A stretch of 64,000 nt of DNA from JAIOQJ01 sp963718635 (GTDB lineage Bacteria > Planctomycetota > Planctomycetia > Gemmatales > Gemmataceae), in NCBI GenBank assembly GCA_963718635.1, contig OY970367.1, positions 5,952,001 through 6,016,000 on the forward strand, given 5' to 3'. Made by a program: the position numbers and the translations under genes. The first letter of the stretch is position 1; every line of letters starts with the position of its first letter. Below the pieces are notes generated by a model. It did not search any database. It was not told where the DNA came from and saw only the letters and a list, made by a program, of their open reading frames with translations. Shown here piece by piece: positions 37,154 through 45,902 of this stretch.

Positions 37154-39935
37154 TGGCTCACGAACAAGTCGGGAACAGCGTGGGCGTCTCCCAAGTCGCC
37201 GGCAACGGCGCAACTGCCACAGTTACGACTTCGGCAGCTTCCGGGTTTGTAGTCGGCCAGCAGGTGTCCATCGCAGGTTCCGCTACCGGCTATACCGGAA
37301 CCTTCACGATTCTGACGACGCCTTCATCGACGACGTTTACGATTAAGAGCACAGGTACGACCACCGTGTCGCCAGCCGCTGGCGCGGCGTTCGTTACAGA
37401 CGCCGACGCAGGCCTGCGCGGTCTAACGGCCGACTTCAGCAACCCCAATCAAGTCGCCCTCTACGGCACCACGACAGCAACTAGCGGCAATCGAATCGTC
37501 AGCATTGTCGATAGCGCACCAGGACAATCGGGAGGGCTGGGAGCGTATACAACGCTTGCGACCGCCGCTGCCAACACCGCGTTCCGAGGCGTGTCTTTCG
37601 CACCTGTGGCGGCGGGCACGACGGCGAGCAACACCTCGCTCTCTCTTGACACGAACACAGCGATCTATGGCAGCGAACCTACTTTCACCGCGACGGTCGC
37701 CGCGAACGCGACTGGCGCTGCCCCAACGGGCGTCGTGAGCTTCCGCAATAGCGCCAATGGCCGAGAGTTCGGCGCCGCGCCAATTCAAGCAGCCCAAATC
37801 GGGTCCGCACAGACCATTGGAACCGCCACGGAGAGCGGCTCCACGGTTACAATCACAACCTCGGGCAGTCACGGATTTACGACAGGCGAGATCGTCACGA
37901 TCTCGGGTGTAGGCACGGGATACAACGGCACATTTACGATTACGGTGACCGGAACGACCACCTTTACTTATACCGCAACCTCAACCGGTCTGACGGCTGC
38001 CAGCGGGGGGTCGGCCCAGGCTAACAGCTACACAGCAGTTCTAAGCACAATCGGCAACATAGCGGCGAATGCAACTGCATACAATGTTCTTGCGGTCTAC
38101 ACGGGCGATTCGACATACGCCGCGAGCACGTCGGCATCGCAAACGCTGACGATCGGGCAACAAACTCCGACCGTCGCTGTCACTGTGGCTCCGAATTCCG
38201 TTTCCACTAGTCAATCGTACACCGCAACAGCTACGATTCAGGTCAGTCCCACATCGGCGCCCTTGGATCTGGATAACCCGTCAGCTTCCCCGTATACCAC
38301 CGGGGTTCAGCCTACTGGAACTGTAACCTTTACGGACACAACAACGGGTACGACTCTGGGCACGGCAGGCGTGTCCGCGGCGATCGTTAGCATCAACGGG
38401 ATTCCGACGGTGTCGTTTACTGCCTCGCTGCCCGCCACGTCAACAGCGCCCTTCGGCAATCATACAATTCAAGCCGTTTACAATGGCGACACCAATTTCA
38501 CTACTGCGAATAACACGGCCTCGCTAAACGTCGTGAATGCAAGCGCGACCACCGTTTCATCCGACACACCGACTGCTTTGGGAACGGCAACTCAGACAGT
38601 CACTTACACGGCTACCGTTTCCAGTACGACCGCCGGAACGCTGGATGGAACGGTTCAATTTTACGATAACCTGATTCCGATTGGCGCTGCCGTCACCATC
38701 AATGGCGCAAATACGGGTGTGACGGCAACGCAGACCATCACCACGGCTCTGGTGCAGGCGGCCAGTGGCAACGCAGACGTTTTGACTCCGGGCATCCATT
38801 CAATCACCGCTCAGTTCGTTCCCACCAGCGGAACAAACTACGGTCCAAGTTCGGGCGTCGTAGAACAGACAGTTACAGGTCAAGCTTTTGGCACGAGCGA
38901 CACGTTTGTGGAGCGTCTCGGCGATGGCGCCACGCCAATAATCGGAACCGGCGCCTTGGCCAACGCCTCGGCGGGCAACACGATCTTCGTCGACGAGTAC
39001 AACCCCGGCGGCACTCTAGTTCAGTCGCTTATTCTGCCCAGTGCGGACGGCACGAACAGCGGCCAGACGACGATCAAAGCGGTTGTCGGTAATGGCCAGA
39101 CTTCAACCACTGGTCAGATCGCACTTTCGGGAGACGGACAATACTTGTTCCTTACCGGTTATGATGTAAACCCGCTGACCGTGAAAACCACCGCTCAACT
39201 ACCCGTAGCTGCGAACACGTCGCGATCGGTTGCCCGAATCTCGGCGAATGGCACTATCCAGACGAACAGTCTGACCTCTGTTCAAACGGGAGGAAACATT
39301 GTTGGTGTAGCCAGCCCTGATGGCAACCAGTTTTACGTGAGCGGTCACGACGGCGTTAATTACTTCGCCAACTGGACGCAGACGGGTTTGTGCGTCAGCG
39401 CGACCCAGACTTACAGCACTTCGTTCACCGCCGACGGCATCGAGAGCGCTGGCGGCAACCTGTACGTCGCCGGCTACCCCTATGCCGGTTCTACGAATCT
39501 GGTCGGACAGTTCGGGACGCTGCCGACAGCAGCTGGCGCCGCGCCGAGCGCTCTGCCCGGTTTGCCTTCGACCGACAACTTCCAGCAATTTCCGATTGAC
39601 TCCTACTTTACCCATCTCAATGGGACAGGGGCGCCAGCCGGCATCAACACGATGTACGTCACCGATAACGGTACGAGCTTTGCTAATGGACGCATCACGA
39701 AATGGGCGTTGAATTCGGCCACAATCACTAGTGCAACGGAAACTGGTACAACAGTGACGATCGCTTACTCGGGGTCGGCAGTCTTCGCTGTCGGACAGAC
39801 GGTCGCGATCTCGGGGGTTGGCGTAGCCGGCTACAACGGCACGTTCACCATCGCCACTGTTGGAACTGGAAGCTTCACTTTGAATAACCCCACAAGCGGA
39901 CTTGCCGCCTCCAACGGAGGCGCTGCTTCTCAGTG
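35456..39935 (+). repeat. Seven FCCH-like protein modules nested in giant protein 2
   Basis: A ~60-70-residue module with the pattern (S/T)ESG(T/S)TVT(V/I)TT...HGF..GQ.VTI.G....GYNGT(F/Y)TI.....TTFT(F/Y)...GL recurs seven times, at about 35456-35680, 35770-35970, 35985-36215, 36555-36800, 37180-37385, 37797-38025 and 39720-39935. The pattern resembles the FCCH-type small beta-barrel found in phage and surface proteins. In most cases it splits another domain: for example ITKWALNS | module | QWRLVDTL, where giant protein 1 reads INKFSLVSGSW. It is absent from protein 1. Confidence 0.75.
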
Positions 39936-41265
39936 GAGATTGGTGGACACGCTTACCGCCGGCTCCGGTAACACAGCTACTAGCTTTGGCTGGTTGAATG
40001 GTAAGACCGATTCGAGCGGCAACGTTACGATCGACGCCACTTACGGCGATGGCGGTTTCACTCCCAAACTGGCCAGCAATCTCTACACGATCAGCGATAC
40101 CAATGGCTGGAATGCTCCCCTAGGGACCGGTGGAGCGCACAGCGATGCGGTGACTACCGTTGCAACGATTGCTCCTGCCTCTACCACGCCTCCGAGCCAA
40201 TTCGAGCTATTCCGCGGCGTAGCATTAGCGCCGCAGGCACAGACCAACGTCCTCGTGGACAATGGGCCAAACCCATCGACGACGACGCAGGCCAATAGTT
40301 TGACCGTGACATTTGCGAGCCCTGGCTCTGCGAATGTGCCGACAGGAACTGCTACCTTGATAGATACGAACAACAGCAACGCGGTACTGGCAACTGGTAC
40401 GCTTAGCAACGGCGCCTATACGTTCAATCTGGCAGCGGGCGTACTTGCTTCCGGCACGCACAATTTGGTTGTGAGTTACGGCGGAGACACATACCATCTC
40501 GCCCAGAACAGCAATACGGTGAGCCAGGTGGTTAGTGCCGGCGTCGCGCCGACAGTGACGAGTGTGGTGGTGAATGGGGTGAAAGTGGTTGATGGTTTGG
40601 GGACGACCGAGAATTTGGCGGGTCAGAACTCGGTGGTAGCGAATCTGCTGGTGACGTTCAACGAAGCGGTGACGCTGGATTCGAATGCGTTCACGTTGGC
40701 AGCGTTGCCGGTATCGGGGACGGGGAATCCGGGAACCATATTTGTGGGTGGAGGCAACCAGCCTTATCAGGGGAATGTGGCCATCAGCGTTCATGCGGTC
40801 ACCAGCACCGGCGCCGCGACGAGTTCGCCGTCGCAGTATTACGAGATCAACTTTACGGGAGCGGGGTCGGACTATGCGACGGACGTCGCGATCGGCAACA
40901 GCGTAACGACGTTGGACGGCAACGCGACGGCGGTGATTAGGGACGGGGTGTTCAATCTGACGACGGCGGCGGGAGCGGTTCATGCGAACGGCCAGACGAT
41001 GGCGTCGAGCAACACGAACACGTTCTGGAAGATGTACGGCAGCGTAGGCAACGCCAACACGCTTTCGACGACGGCTGGGGACGGGAATTCGGAAGTGGCC
41101 ATCAACTCCACCGACGCCGGGGTGTTCCGGACGGCCTTTGGACTCAGCGAGGAATCGGACGGCGGGCCGTTCAATCCGGCTCTGGATTCCAACCTGGACG
41201 GGTTCATCGATGCGACGGACGCATCGCGATTCCGAAACAACTTCAGCAACGACTGGGGCTTCTAA
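37153..41265 (+). CDS. Giant secreted protein 2, C-terminal part with dockerin-like end
   Basis: 1,370 residues. It continues protein 2 with propeller-type repeats (AFVTDADAGLRGLTADFSNPNQVALYGTTT, FVERLGDGATPIIGTG, IFVDEYNPGGTLVQSLILP), Ig-like domains (VTVAPNSVSTSQSYTATATIQ, GNHTIQAVYNGDTNFTTANN) and three FCCH-like modules. From 40519 it carries the same C-terminal cassette as protein 1, ending in the EF-hand-like SNLDGFIDATDASRFRNNF. The apparent GTG start at 37153 is only the first start-like codon after the frame break. The combined protein is about 2,100 residues. Paralogue of giant protein 1; likely surface scaffold or adhesin. Confidence 0.8.
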   Translation: MAHEQVGNSVGVSQVAGNGATATVTTSAASGFVVGQQVSIAGSATGYTGTFTILTTPSSTTFTIKSTGTTTVSPAAGAAFVTDADAGLRGLTADFSNPNQVALYGTTTATSGNRIVSIVDSAPGQSGGLGAYTTLATAAANTAFRGVSFAPVAAGTTASNTSLSLDTNTAIYGSEPTFTATVAANATGAAPTGVVSFRNSANGREFGAAPIQAAQIGSAQTIGTATESGSTVTITTSGSHGFTTGEIVTISGVGTGYNGTFTITVTGTTTFTYTATSTGLTAASGGSAQANSYTAVLSTIGNIAANATAYNVLAVYTGDSTYAASTSASQTLTIGQQTPTVAVTVAPNSVSTSQSYTATATIQVSPTSAPLDLDNPSASPYTTGVQPTGTVTFTDTTTGTTLGTAGVSAAIVSINGIPTVSFTASLPATSTAPFGNHTIQAVYNGDTNFTTANNTASLNVVNASATTVSSDTPTALGTATQTVTYTATVSSTTAGTLDGTVQFYDNLIPIGAAVTINGANTGVTATQTITTALVQAASGNADVLTPGIHSITAQFVPTSGTNYGPSSGVVEQTVTGQAFGTSDTFVERLGDGATPIIGTGALANASAGNTIFVDEYNPGGTLVQSLILPSADGTNSGQTTIKAVVGNGQTSTTGQIALSGDGQYLFLTGYDVNPLTVKTTAQLPVAANTSRSVARISANGTIQTNSLTSVQTGGNIVGVASPDGNQFYVSGHDGVNYFANWTQTGLCVSATQTYSTSFTADGIESAGGNLYVAGYPYAGSTNLVGQFGTLPTAAGAAPSALPGLPSTDNFQQFPIDSYFTHLNGTGAPAGINTMYVTDNGTSFANGRITKWALNSATITSATETGTTVTIAYSGSAVFAVGQTVAISGVGVAGYNGTFTIATVGTGSFTLNNPTSGLAASNGGAASQWRLVDTLTAGSGNTATSFGWLNGKTDSSGNVTIDATYGDGGFTPKLASNLYTISDTNGWNAPLGTGGAHSDAVTTVATIAPASTTPPSQFELFRGVALAPQAQTNVLVDNGPNPSTTTQANSLTVTFASPGSANVPTGTATLIDTNNSNAVLATGTLSNGAYTFNLAAGVLASGTHNLVVSYGGDTYHLAQNSNTVSQVVSAGVAPTVTSVVVNGVKVVDGLGTTENLAGQNSVVANLLVTFNEAVTLDSNAFTLAALPVSGTGNPGTIFVGGGNQPYQGNVAISVHAVTSTGAATSSPSQYYEINFTGAGSDYATDVAIGNSVTTLDGNATAVIRDGVFNLTTAAGAVHANGQTMASSNTNTFWKMYGSVGNANTLSTTAGDGNSEVAINSTDAGVFRTAFGLSEESDGGPFNPALDSNLDGFIDATDASRFRNNFSNDWGF

Positions 41266-41279
41266 AGCCGATGTCGGTG
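40519..41279 (+). repeat. C-terminal cassette, copy 2
   Basis: Partner of 32940-33703. The match begins at GTGAGCCAGGTGGTTAG and runs past the stop codon into GCCGATGTCGGTGAAG. Third codon positions are as conserved as the rest, so the copies are recent or have been homogenised. Confidence 0.9.
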
Positions 41280-41514
41280 AAGCGCGCAACGCAAGACAGG
41301 TACCGATGGTCATTGATGGCGGTCAACTGAGTGGTCCACTAGTTTCATCATCAATTAGCACCATATTGGTTTGACTTACAAATCAATAGAATGCGAGCGT
41401 TGAGCGGCGTTGCAGAATCAATAGAACGGAGTAAATTCATTCCAGGTTGGCAAGCCTTGCTTGCCAACCTATCTTTGTTGAAACAACCAGGTTATTTCGA
41501 AGGTAACAACTGAA

Positions 41515-41650
41515 ATTAGTGACCCTTGTCGTTGCTCGCCTGTACGTGCTTTCCGTAACGTTACGGTATGCAACGGATTAGACTTCGGTATCGGCAAACG
41601 GGACCGTGTACTTGACGGCTCGGCGGCGGCCGTACTGTGCCTGTCATGCC
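41515..41650 (+). pseudogene. Decayed 5' remnant of a PEP-CTERM gene
   Basis: Within the 766-bp gap between 41266 and 42031, bases about 41515-41650 resemble the start of the PEP-CTERM gene at 33.83-33.97 kb. The clearest stretch is GTATGCAACGGATTAGACTTCGGTA..TCGGCAAACGGGACCGTG, against GTATGTGACGGATCAGACTTCGTACACGGCATCGCCGAACGGCACCGTG. No open frame remains. Its place after giant protein 2 mirrors the intact gene after giant protein 1. The rest of the gap shows nothing I can name. Confidence 0.6.
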
Positions 41651-42031
41651 GTTCTAGATTTCGTATACGGAAATAACTACGACGCTTGGGTCGAAGATAC
41701 TATCGGCGAGCATTGGGGTGAAAGGTCGACGTGTGCTTAAGGCTAAGTCGGCCTTGGCCCCTTGAGTGAACCCATGATTAGCTTAGGTAATCTAGTCATT
41801 ATCTGCATAGCCAAGGGAGGATTTTATATTGGCTGATTGCGTCCAGGTTGTTCCTCACAAAACGTGCATTAGCCCTATTCAGAGCAATTCTTGGGCAAAC
41901 CTAAGCCTTTAGCTACTACGCGGGATTCGTTGGCCCGGAGCGAAGCCTTGCTGGCGCTCTGGGATATACTAATTCTGCAAGCAAAGCAAGTTCGGTGCGG
42001 TCTGAGATATTCCCCCTTTGGGAGTTGTTAG

Positions 42032-42628
42032 ATGAAATCAATCGAAAAAACGATGAACCAGGCTTGGCGGCATCGCCAAGCCGGAAACCGTGAGATGGCG
42101 GAATCATGTTGTCGACAAATCCTCCAAATTGATCCGCAGCATGATGGTGCATTGTTGATGCTCGGCCGGTTGAAACATGAGGCGGGAGAGTCGATCGAGG
42201 CGATCGCCAGCTTAAAACAAGCAATCAACCTCGATGCCACTAATGCGGAATTTCACTACGCTCTGGCGACCGTTCAAGCAAGTATTGAACATTTTGCCGA
42301 GGCGCGTGCTGGATTTGAGGAGGCCATTCGTCTGAAACAAGATTTCGCTGAAGCTCATAACAATTTGGGGAGGGTGTTGACCGTTATGGGTTGCCAGGAC
42401 GAAGCAATCGCCAGTTTCCAACAAGCGATGCGGCTTCGTCCAGATATCGCCCAAATCCATCGCAACCTCGAAGCAGCGATCGCCGCGCGGCGACAGCAAA
42501 GCGACTTCGACAATGTGCGTCCAGAGAATGTTTCTAGAGTCGCATCGCTCGAGACGACTGGACCTAACCATGAATCGGCGGTCCGTCATTTAGAATGGCG
42601 CGTAGCGCGGTGGGCGATTAAATTGTAG
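42032..42628 (+). CDS. TPR-repeat protein
   Basis: 198 residues with about four tetratricopeptide repeats: MNQAWRHRQAGNREMAESCCRQILQIDPQH, ALLMLGRLKHEAGESIEAIASLKQAINLD, FHYALATVQASIEHFAEARAGFEEAIRLK, AHNNLGRVLTVMGCQDEAIASFQQAMRLRPD. There is no signal peptide. The C-terminus ends RVARWAIKL. It aligns from its first residue with the TPR protein at 44.58 kb, so the two are paralogues. TPRs mediate protein-protein contacts; in planctomycetes such proteins are often linked to glycosylation or secretion. A specific role cannot be given. Confidence 0.88.
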   Translation: MKSIEKTMNQAWRHRQAGNREMAESCCRQILQIDPQHDGALLMLGRLKHEAGESIEAIASLKQAINLDATNAEFHYALATVQASIEHFAEARAGFEEAIRLKQDFAEAHNNLGRVLTVMGCQDEAIASFQQAMRLRPDIAQIHRNLEAAIAARRQQSDFDNVRPENVSRVASLETTGPNHESAVRHLEWRVARWAIKL

Positions 42629-42944
42629 TGATCGCGAATTCGGAGATCATTCCCGTGTCAGAACGCTTCCTGGCGACTTGATGTATGGGAAAGAAACAAC
42701 GCAGCCGATTTTGAGACTTTGTATTCGAAAAGAACACTGAACGCCGTTTTATTTTTGCCATCTCAAATCATTTTTTACGGATGTAGAATGGCGACGCGCA
42801 CGCATAAACCATATTAGAATGAGCTGATTCAATTCGGATTGTGCCTAGGCTCACACAAACTTCATCATCTCTTAACACTATGTAACCCCTACGCCTGTAA
42901 TCTAACCATACGATCCGCGAACGCATAGTTCACAGAGGTTGTTT
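42629..42944. other. Intergenic region upstream of second DUF1559 gene
   Basis: 316 bp, AT-richer than the surroundings (for example TTTTATTTTTGCCATCTCAAATCATTTTTT at about 42750-42780). Likely promoter region for the pseudopilin gene; no definite element recognised. Confidence 0.45.
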
Positions 42945-43844
42945 ATGAAAGTCCTGCGCAAAGGCTTCACGCTTATCGAACTGCTGGTCGTGATCGCCAT
43001 CATTGCGATCCTAATAGGGCTTCTGTTGCCCGCGGTGCAGAAAGTGCGCGATGCCGCTACAAAGGTACAGTGTCTGAATAATCTCAAACAACTGGGTATT
43101 GCCGCACATGCTTATCACAGCAGCAACAATCGGTTTCCGTCGGCCGTGAATATTCCGGGCGCCGAGTCACAGCAATGGCCGGTCGCTCCCGATCCGGATA
43201 GATATTACAATCTATTTATCGCTTTTCTGCCGTACATTGAGCAGGACAATCTTCAGCGAATGTTGATTGATAATGTTCCGAGTCCTCAAGACACGAATTG
43301 CAACGGCATGAATTCTCCGGGTGCTCAAGTCATCAATATTTTGGTTTGTCCCGGTGATAGCGCGTTGCCGCGGCCGGCGGTTCTCAAAGACGGCTCATCA
43401 TTTTTCGGCGCTACAAGTTATGGAGGTTGCGCTGGCCGAGCGGTGTCCAGCAATTTTGGCATCGCGTCTTACAAAGACGGCATCTTTTACATCAATAGCA
43501 GCGTCGGTTTGTCCGGAATTACGGACGGAACTAGCCAGACGCTGCTGTTCGGCGAGAGATCGCGTCTAAACTTAGATCCTAATGGTCAGCTGGCGCTGGG
43601 AGGATGGGCTTGGTGTAATATACGGTCGCAAGAAGACATCACTCTGAATACGGCCGAATCGATCGAAGGAGTTCGACCTCACGATCTTAATCAGTTTGGC
43701 AGCCAGCACGCCGGAGGCACTATATCAAACTTTGCGTTCGCCGACGGCTCCGTCAAATCAATTCGGAGCTCCCTCGACATCAGAATTCTGCAAGACCTAT
43801 CGACGCGTGCAAATGGGGAGGTAGTTGATGCGAGCGCATATTAG
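42945..43844 (+). CDS. DUF1559 pseudopilin-like protein
   Basis: 299 residues from the ATG at 42945 with AGAGG upstream. Prepilin start RKGFTLIELLVVIAIIAILIGLLLPAVQKVRDAATKVQC, then the DUF1559 body (NNLKQLGIAAHAYHSSNNRFPSAVNIPG...FLPYIEQDNLQRM...GITDGTSQTLLFGERSR). The H-X9-DG end is SQHAGGTISNFAFADGSVKSI. Complete and normal length. The lipoprotein gene that follows starts inside its last codons, an arrangement often seen for DUF1559 genes and small carboxypeptidase-regulatory-like lipoproteins. Confidence 0.95.
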   Translation: MKVLRKGFTLIELLVVIAIIAILIGLLLPAVQKVRDAATKVQCLNNLKQLGIAAHAYHSSNNRFPSAVNIPGAESQQWPVAPDPDRYYNLFIAFLPYIEQDNLQRMLIDNVPSPQDTNCNGMNSPGAQVINILVCPGDSALPRPAVLKDGSSFFGATSYGGCAGRAVSSNFGIASYKDGIFYINSSVGLSGITDGTSQTLLFGERSRLNLDPNGQLALGGWAWCNIRSQEDITLNTAESIEGVRPHDLNQFGSQHAGGTISNFAFADGSVKSIRSSLDIRILQDLSTRANGEVVDASAY

Positions 43845-44319
43845 TCACAAAGCTTGCTCCGCGATCGAGAACAACCTTCGGGCGCGATGTTGGTTGCTAA
43901 TTAAAAGTGTGTTTGTCGTAATGTTGACGTGTGTCATGGGATGTCAGAAAGGCAGAGTCGCACAGGTGGAAGGGACTGTGACTTTGAATGGCAAACCGCT
44001 GCCGGGAGTCAAAGTATTCTTTTATCCAGAGTCCGATGGCAAAGAACCGCTTCCGTTTGCAACTGGGGTAACAAACGAAGTTGGATTGTACACTTTGACG
44101 CTCGGAGGCGCTCAATATGGAAAACCTGGCGCTTCACCGGGTCAAAATCGGGTCGTGATCAATTGGCCGTCCAAGGGACATCGCGAAGAAATGGATGGCA
44201 GACAGGCTAAGTCTCCAACGATAATTCCTCTGAATTATACAGCCGTGCGAGACACGCCTCTAATCGTTGAGGTCCAAGCCGGACGGCGGCAGAAAATCGA
44301 TCTGAAGTTGGAGGAATGA
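43828..44319 (+). CDS. Lipoprotein with carboxypeptidase regulatory-like domain
   Basis: 163 residues from the ATG at 43828, served by GGGGAGG inside the 3' end of the DUF1559 gene (17-bp overlap). The lipobox is VMGC at C39. The domain is a beta-sandwich: VEGTVTLNGKPLPGVKVFFYPESDG, then ATGVTNEVGLYTLTLGG and PGQNRVVINWPSK. This is the common planctomycete partner of DUF1559 proteins. It is predicted to be a membrane-attached periplasmic or surface protein of unknown ligand. Confidence 0.88.
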   Translation: MRAHISHKACSAIENNLRARCWLLIKSVFVVMLTCVMGCQKGRVAQVEGTVTLNGKPLPGVKVFFYPESDGKEPLPFATGVTNEVGLYTLTLGGAQYGKPGASPGQNRVVINWPSKGHREEMDGRQAKSPTIIPLNYTAVRDTPLIVEVQAGRRQKIDLKLEE

Positions 44320-44433
44320 GGGCCGCAGGACATACCAACCGGTCTATGCCAGAAGTATCTGGTACGTTTGCCAGTGCCCCGTTGAAAAAATTTGCCAATC
44401 CGAAGGCGTTGCCGTCTAGTGTGACTAGTCGAT

Positions 44434-44502
44434 CTTCCGCGACGCTTTCGTTCGCTATCGCCGGCGCATGCACGGCGCGAAGGTGGCTGTTGCTGCGATC
44501 TG
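44434..44502 (+). pseudogene. 3' remnant of a PEP-CTERM gene
   Basis: The bases encode DAFVRYRRRMHGAKVAVAAI and a stop, almost the same as the last residues of the intact PEP-CTERM protein at 34.5 kb (FAFVGYRRRMQGAKVAVAAI). No start or body is attached; the upstream bases are degenerate. It may be the tail of the gene whose 5' remnant lies at 41.5 kb. Confidence 0.75.
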
Positions 44503-44583
44503 ATTTGATATGATGGCTGGAACCGGCAAATGGGTGTGGCTGTCACCTCGGCAAGTGACGCCCGTTTGCATTGGAACAGCCAA

Positions 44584-45120
44584 ATGGACAGCGTTCAAGC
44601 GACTCTCAAGCATGGCTGGCATTTACACCAGACAGGGCATTCCGCCTTGGCGGAACGCTGCTTTCGCGAGTTTTTGCAGCAACAGCCGGAGCACGCGAAC
44701 GCGCTTCACCTGTTGAGCCGTTTGCAGTTCGATCTGGGCCGCGCAGGCCTTGCCCTTCACTTTATGCGGTTGTCCATTTCTTTTGAGCCGCTCAACGCCG
44801 CGTTTCATCATAACCTAGGCTTGGTCTACGCCAGTCTGCAACGGTTCGAGGAAGCGGAGAGCTGCTTTGCGACCGCCGTGCAACTCAAGCCCGAAGCGGC
44901 GGAATCTCACAATAATCTAGGGAATGTGCTGTTGGAGATTGGCAGGCCGGAAGAAGCCATTGCGTCATTTCGAGAAGCCCTCCGACTCAATCCAGCCAAT
45001 GCCGAAGCTCAAGAAAATCTGGAACGGGCCTTGAAGTCCTCAGCGGAGCAGGAGGGTCTGAAAAACAAACTGGCGGCAGAACTTGAAAGCGTGATGGCCC
45101 GCTGGCAGATTAGTTTGTAG
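44584..45120 (+). CDS. TPR-repeat protein (paralogue of 42032-42628)
   Basis: 178 residues from the ATG at 44584, chosen because it aligns residue by residue with the other TPR protein (MDSVQATLKHGWHLHQTG against MKSIEKTMNQAWRHRQAG); the frame is open back to 44530. Four TPRs follow: ALHLLSRLQFDLGRAGLALHFMRLSISFEP, AFHHNLGLVYASLQRFEEAESCFATAVQLKPE, SHNNLGNVLLEIGRPEEAIASFREALRLNPAN, AQENLERALK. It ends ARWQISL. Cytoplasmic scaffold-type protein. The paralogue pair brackets the DUF1559-lipoprotein pair. Confidence 0.88.
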   Translation: MDSVQATLKHGWHLHQTGHSALAERCFREFLQQQPEHANALHLLSRLQFDLGRAGLALHFMRLSISFEPLNAAFHHNLGLVYASLQRFEEAESCFATAVQLKPEAAESHNNLGNVLLEIGRPEEAIASFREALRLNPANAEAQENLERALKSSAEQEGLKNKLAAELESVMARWQISL

Positions 45121-45159
45121 GTAGCTGCCGAAGGTGAATCATTTTGGAGCAAGCACCCC

Positions 45160-45744
45160 ATGGTTGGATCAATAAGTTGGCCTTCGATCCAAGAGCAAAT
45201 TGATGCTCTGCCGCGCGACCGCCTGTTCGAAATCGTCGATGACCAGGTGTTGGAGATTCCATCAATGGGAATGCTTGCGACCACGTTTGCTTCCGTGCTC
45301 GTATCGTTCATTAATGCGTACGCAATGCCTAAACGCCTGGGGCTTGCGATCGGTGAGGGACTTTACCGATTTTCACCGGAGCGGCCGCAACGTCGGCCCG
45401 ATGTGTCTTTTATTGCATCGAACGCCTGGCCTGCCAACTTGACCGCGCTATCGGATCCGCCTTCCTTGACGGCAGTTCCCGCGTTGGCGGTCGAAGTGGT
45501 AAGTCCAACAAATACTTCGTCGGAAATCGAGGAAAAACGGCAGGAGTATTTTGACGCTGGGGTCAAAGTTGTCTGGATCGTTCATCCCATTCCCCGGACG
45601 ATTCATGTTTATCGCTCGGCTCGGGATTGTCACGTCATCGACGCTTCTGGCAGTCTGGACGGTGGCGAAGCGATACCGGGCTTTCAAGTGAAGGTATCGG
45701 AGCTCTTCGACTGTATCTTCCCGCCAGATGTTGGCTTGAAGTGA
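45160..45744 (+). CDS. Uma2-family nuclease-like protein
   Basis: 194 residues. Full DUF820 layout: LFEIVDDQVLEIPSMG at the start, RRPDVSFIASNAW carrying the PD, AVEVVSPTNTSSEIEEKRQEYFDAGVKVVWIVHPIPRTIHVYR carrying the E and K, and DGGEAIPGFQVKVSELF at the end. This is the only complete standard-length Uma2 of the three in the window. The PD...E.K set predicts a PD-(D/E)XK-like active site, but natural substrates are not known. Stand-alone gene, followed by a long hairpin. Confidence 0.92.
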   Translation: MVGSISWPSIQEQIDALPRDRLFEIVDDQVLEIPSMGMLATTFASVLVSFINAYAMPKRLGLAIGEGLYRFSPERPQRRPDVSFIASNAWPANLTALSDPPSLTAVPALAVEVVSPTNTSSEIEEKRQEYFDAGVKVVWIVHPIPRTIHVYRSARDCHVIDASGSLDGGEAIPGFQVKVSELFDCIFPPDVGLK

Positions 45745-45770
45745 ATTTTTCGCGGTCTGTTGCACTCCAG

Positions 45771-45858
45771 AACCCGACTGCTCACGCAGTTCGGCTCGCC
45801 TTCGGCGAATTCCTCGGTGTTCGGCGCAGGCGAGCCGAACTGCGTGAGCAGTCGGGTT
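45771..45858. repeat. Perfect inverted repeat with 30-bp arms
   Basis: Arms 45771-45800 and 45829-45858 are exact reverse complements around a 28-nt loop. It lies after the Uma2 gene. There is no T-run; hairpin element, possible transcription stop. Confidence 0.85.
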
Positions 45859-45902
45859 AAGCATATGGTCAACGTCAATTAGCTCATTCGCGCGGAGAAG
45901 AG

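Noticed and set aside
37153..37200. A separate gene starting with GTG at 37153
   Set aside because: The text on both sides belongs to the same kind of propeller and module repeats, so this is a frame break in one giant gene, not a new start.
40225..41313. A 362-residue minus-strand frame, with a near-copy at 32574-33716
   Set aside because: It is antisense to the duplicated C-terminal cassette. The copies agree only because the cassette does.
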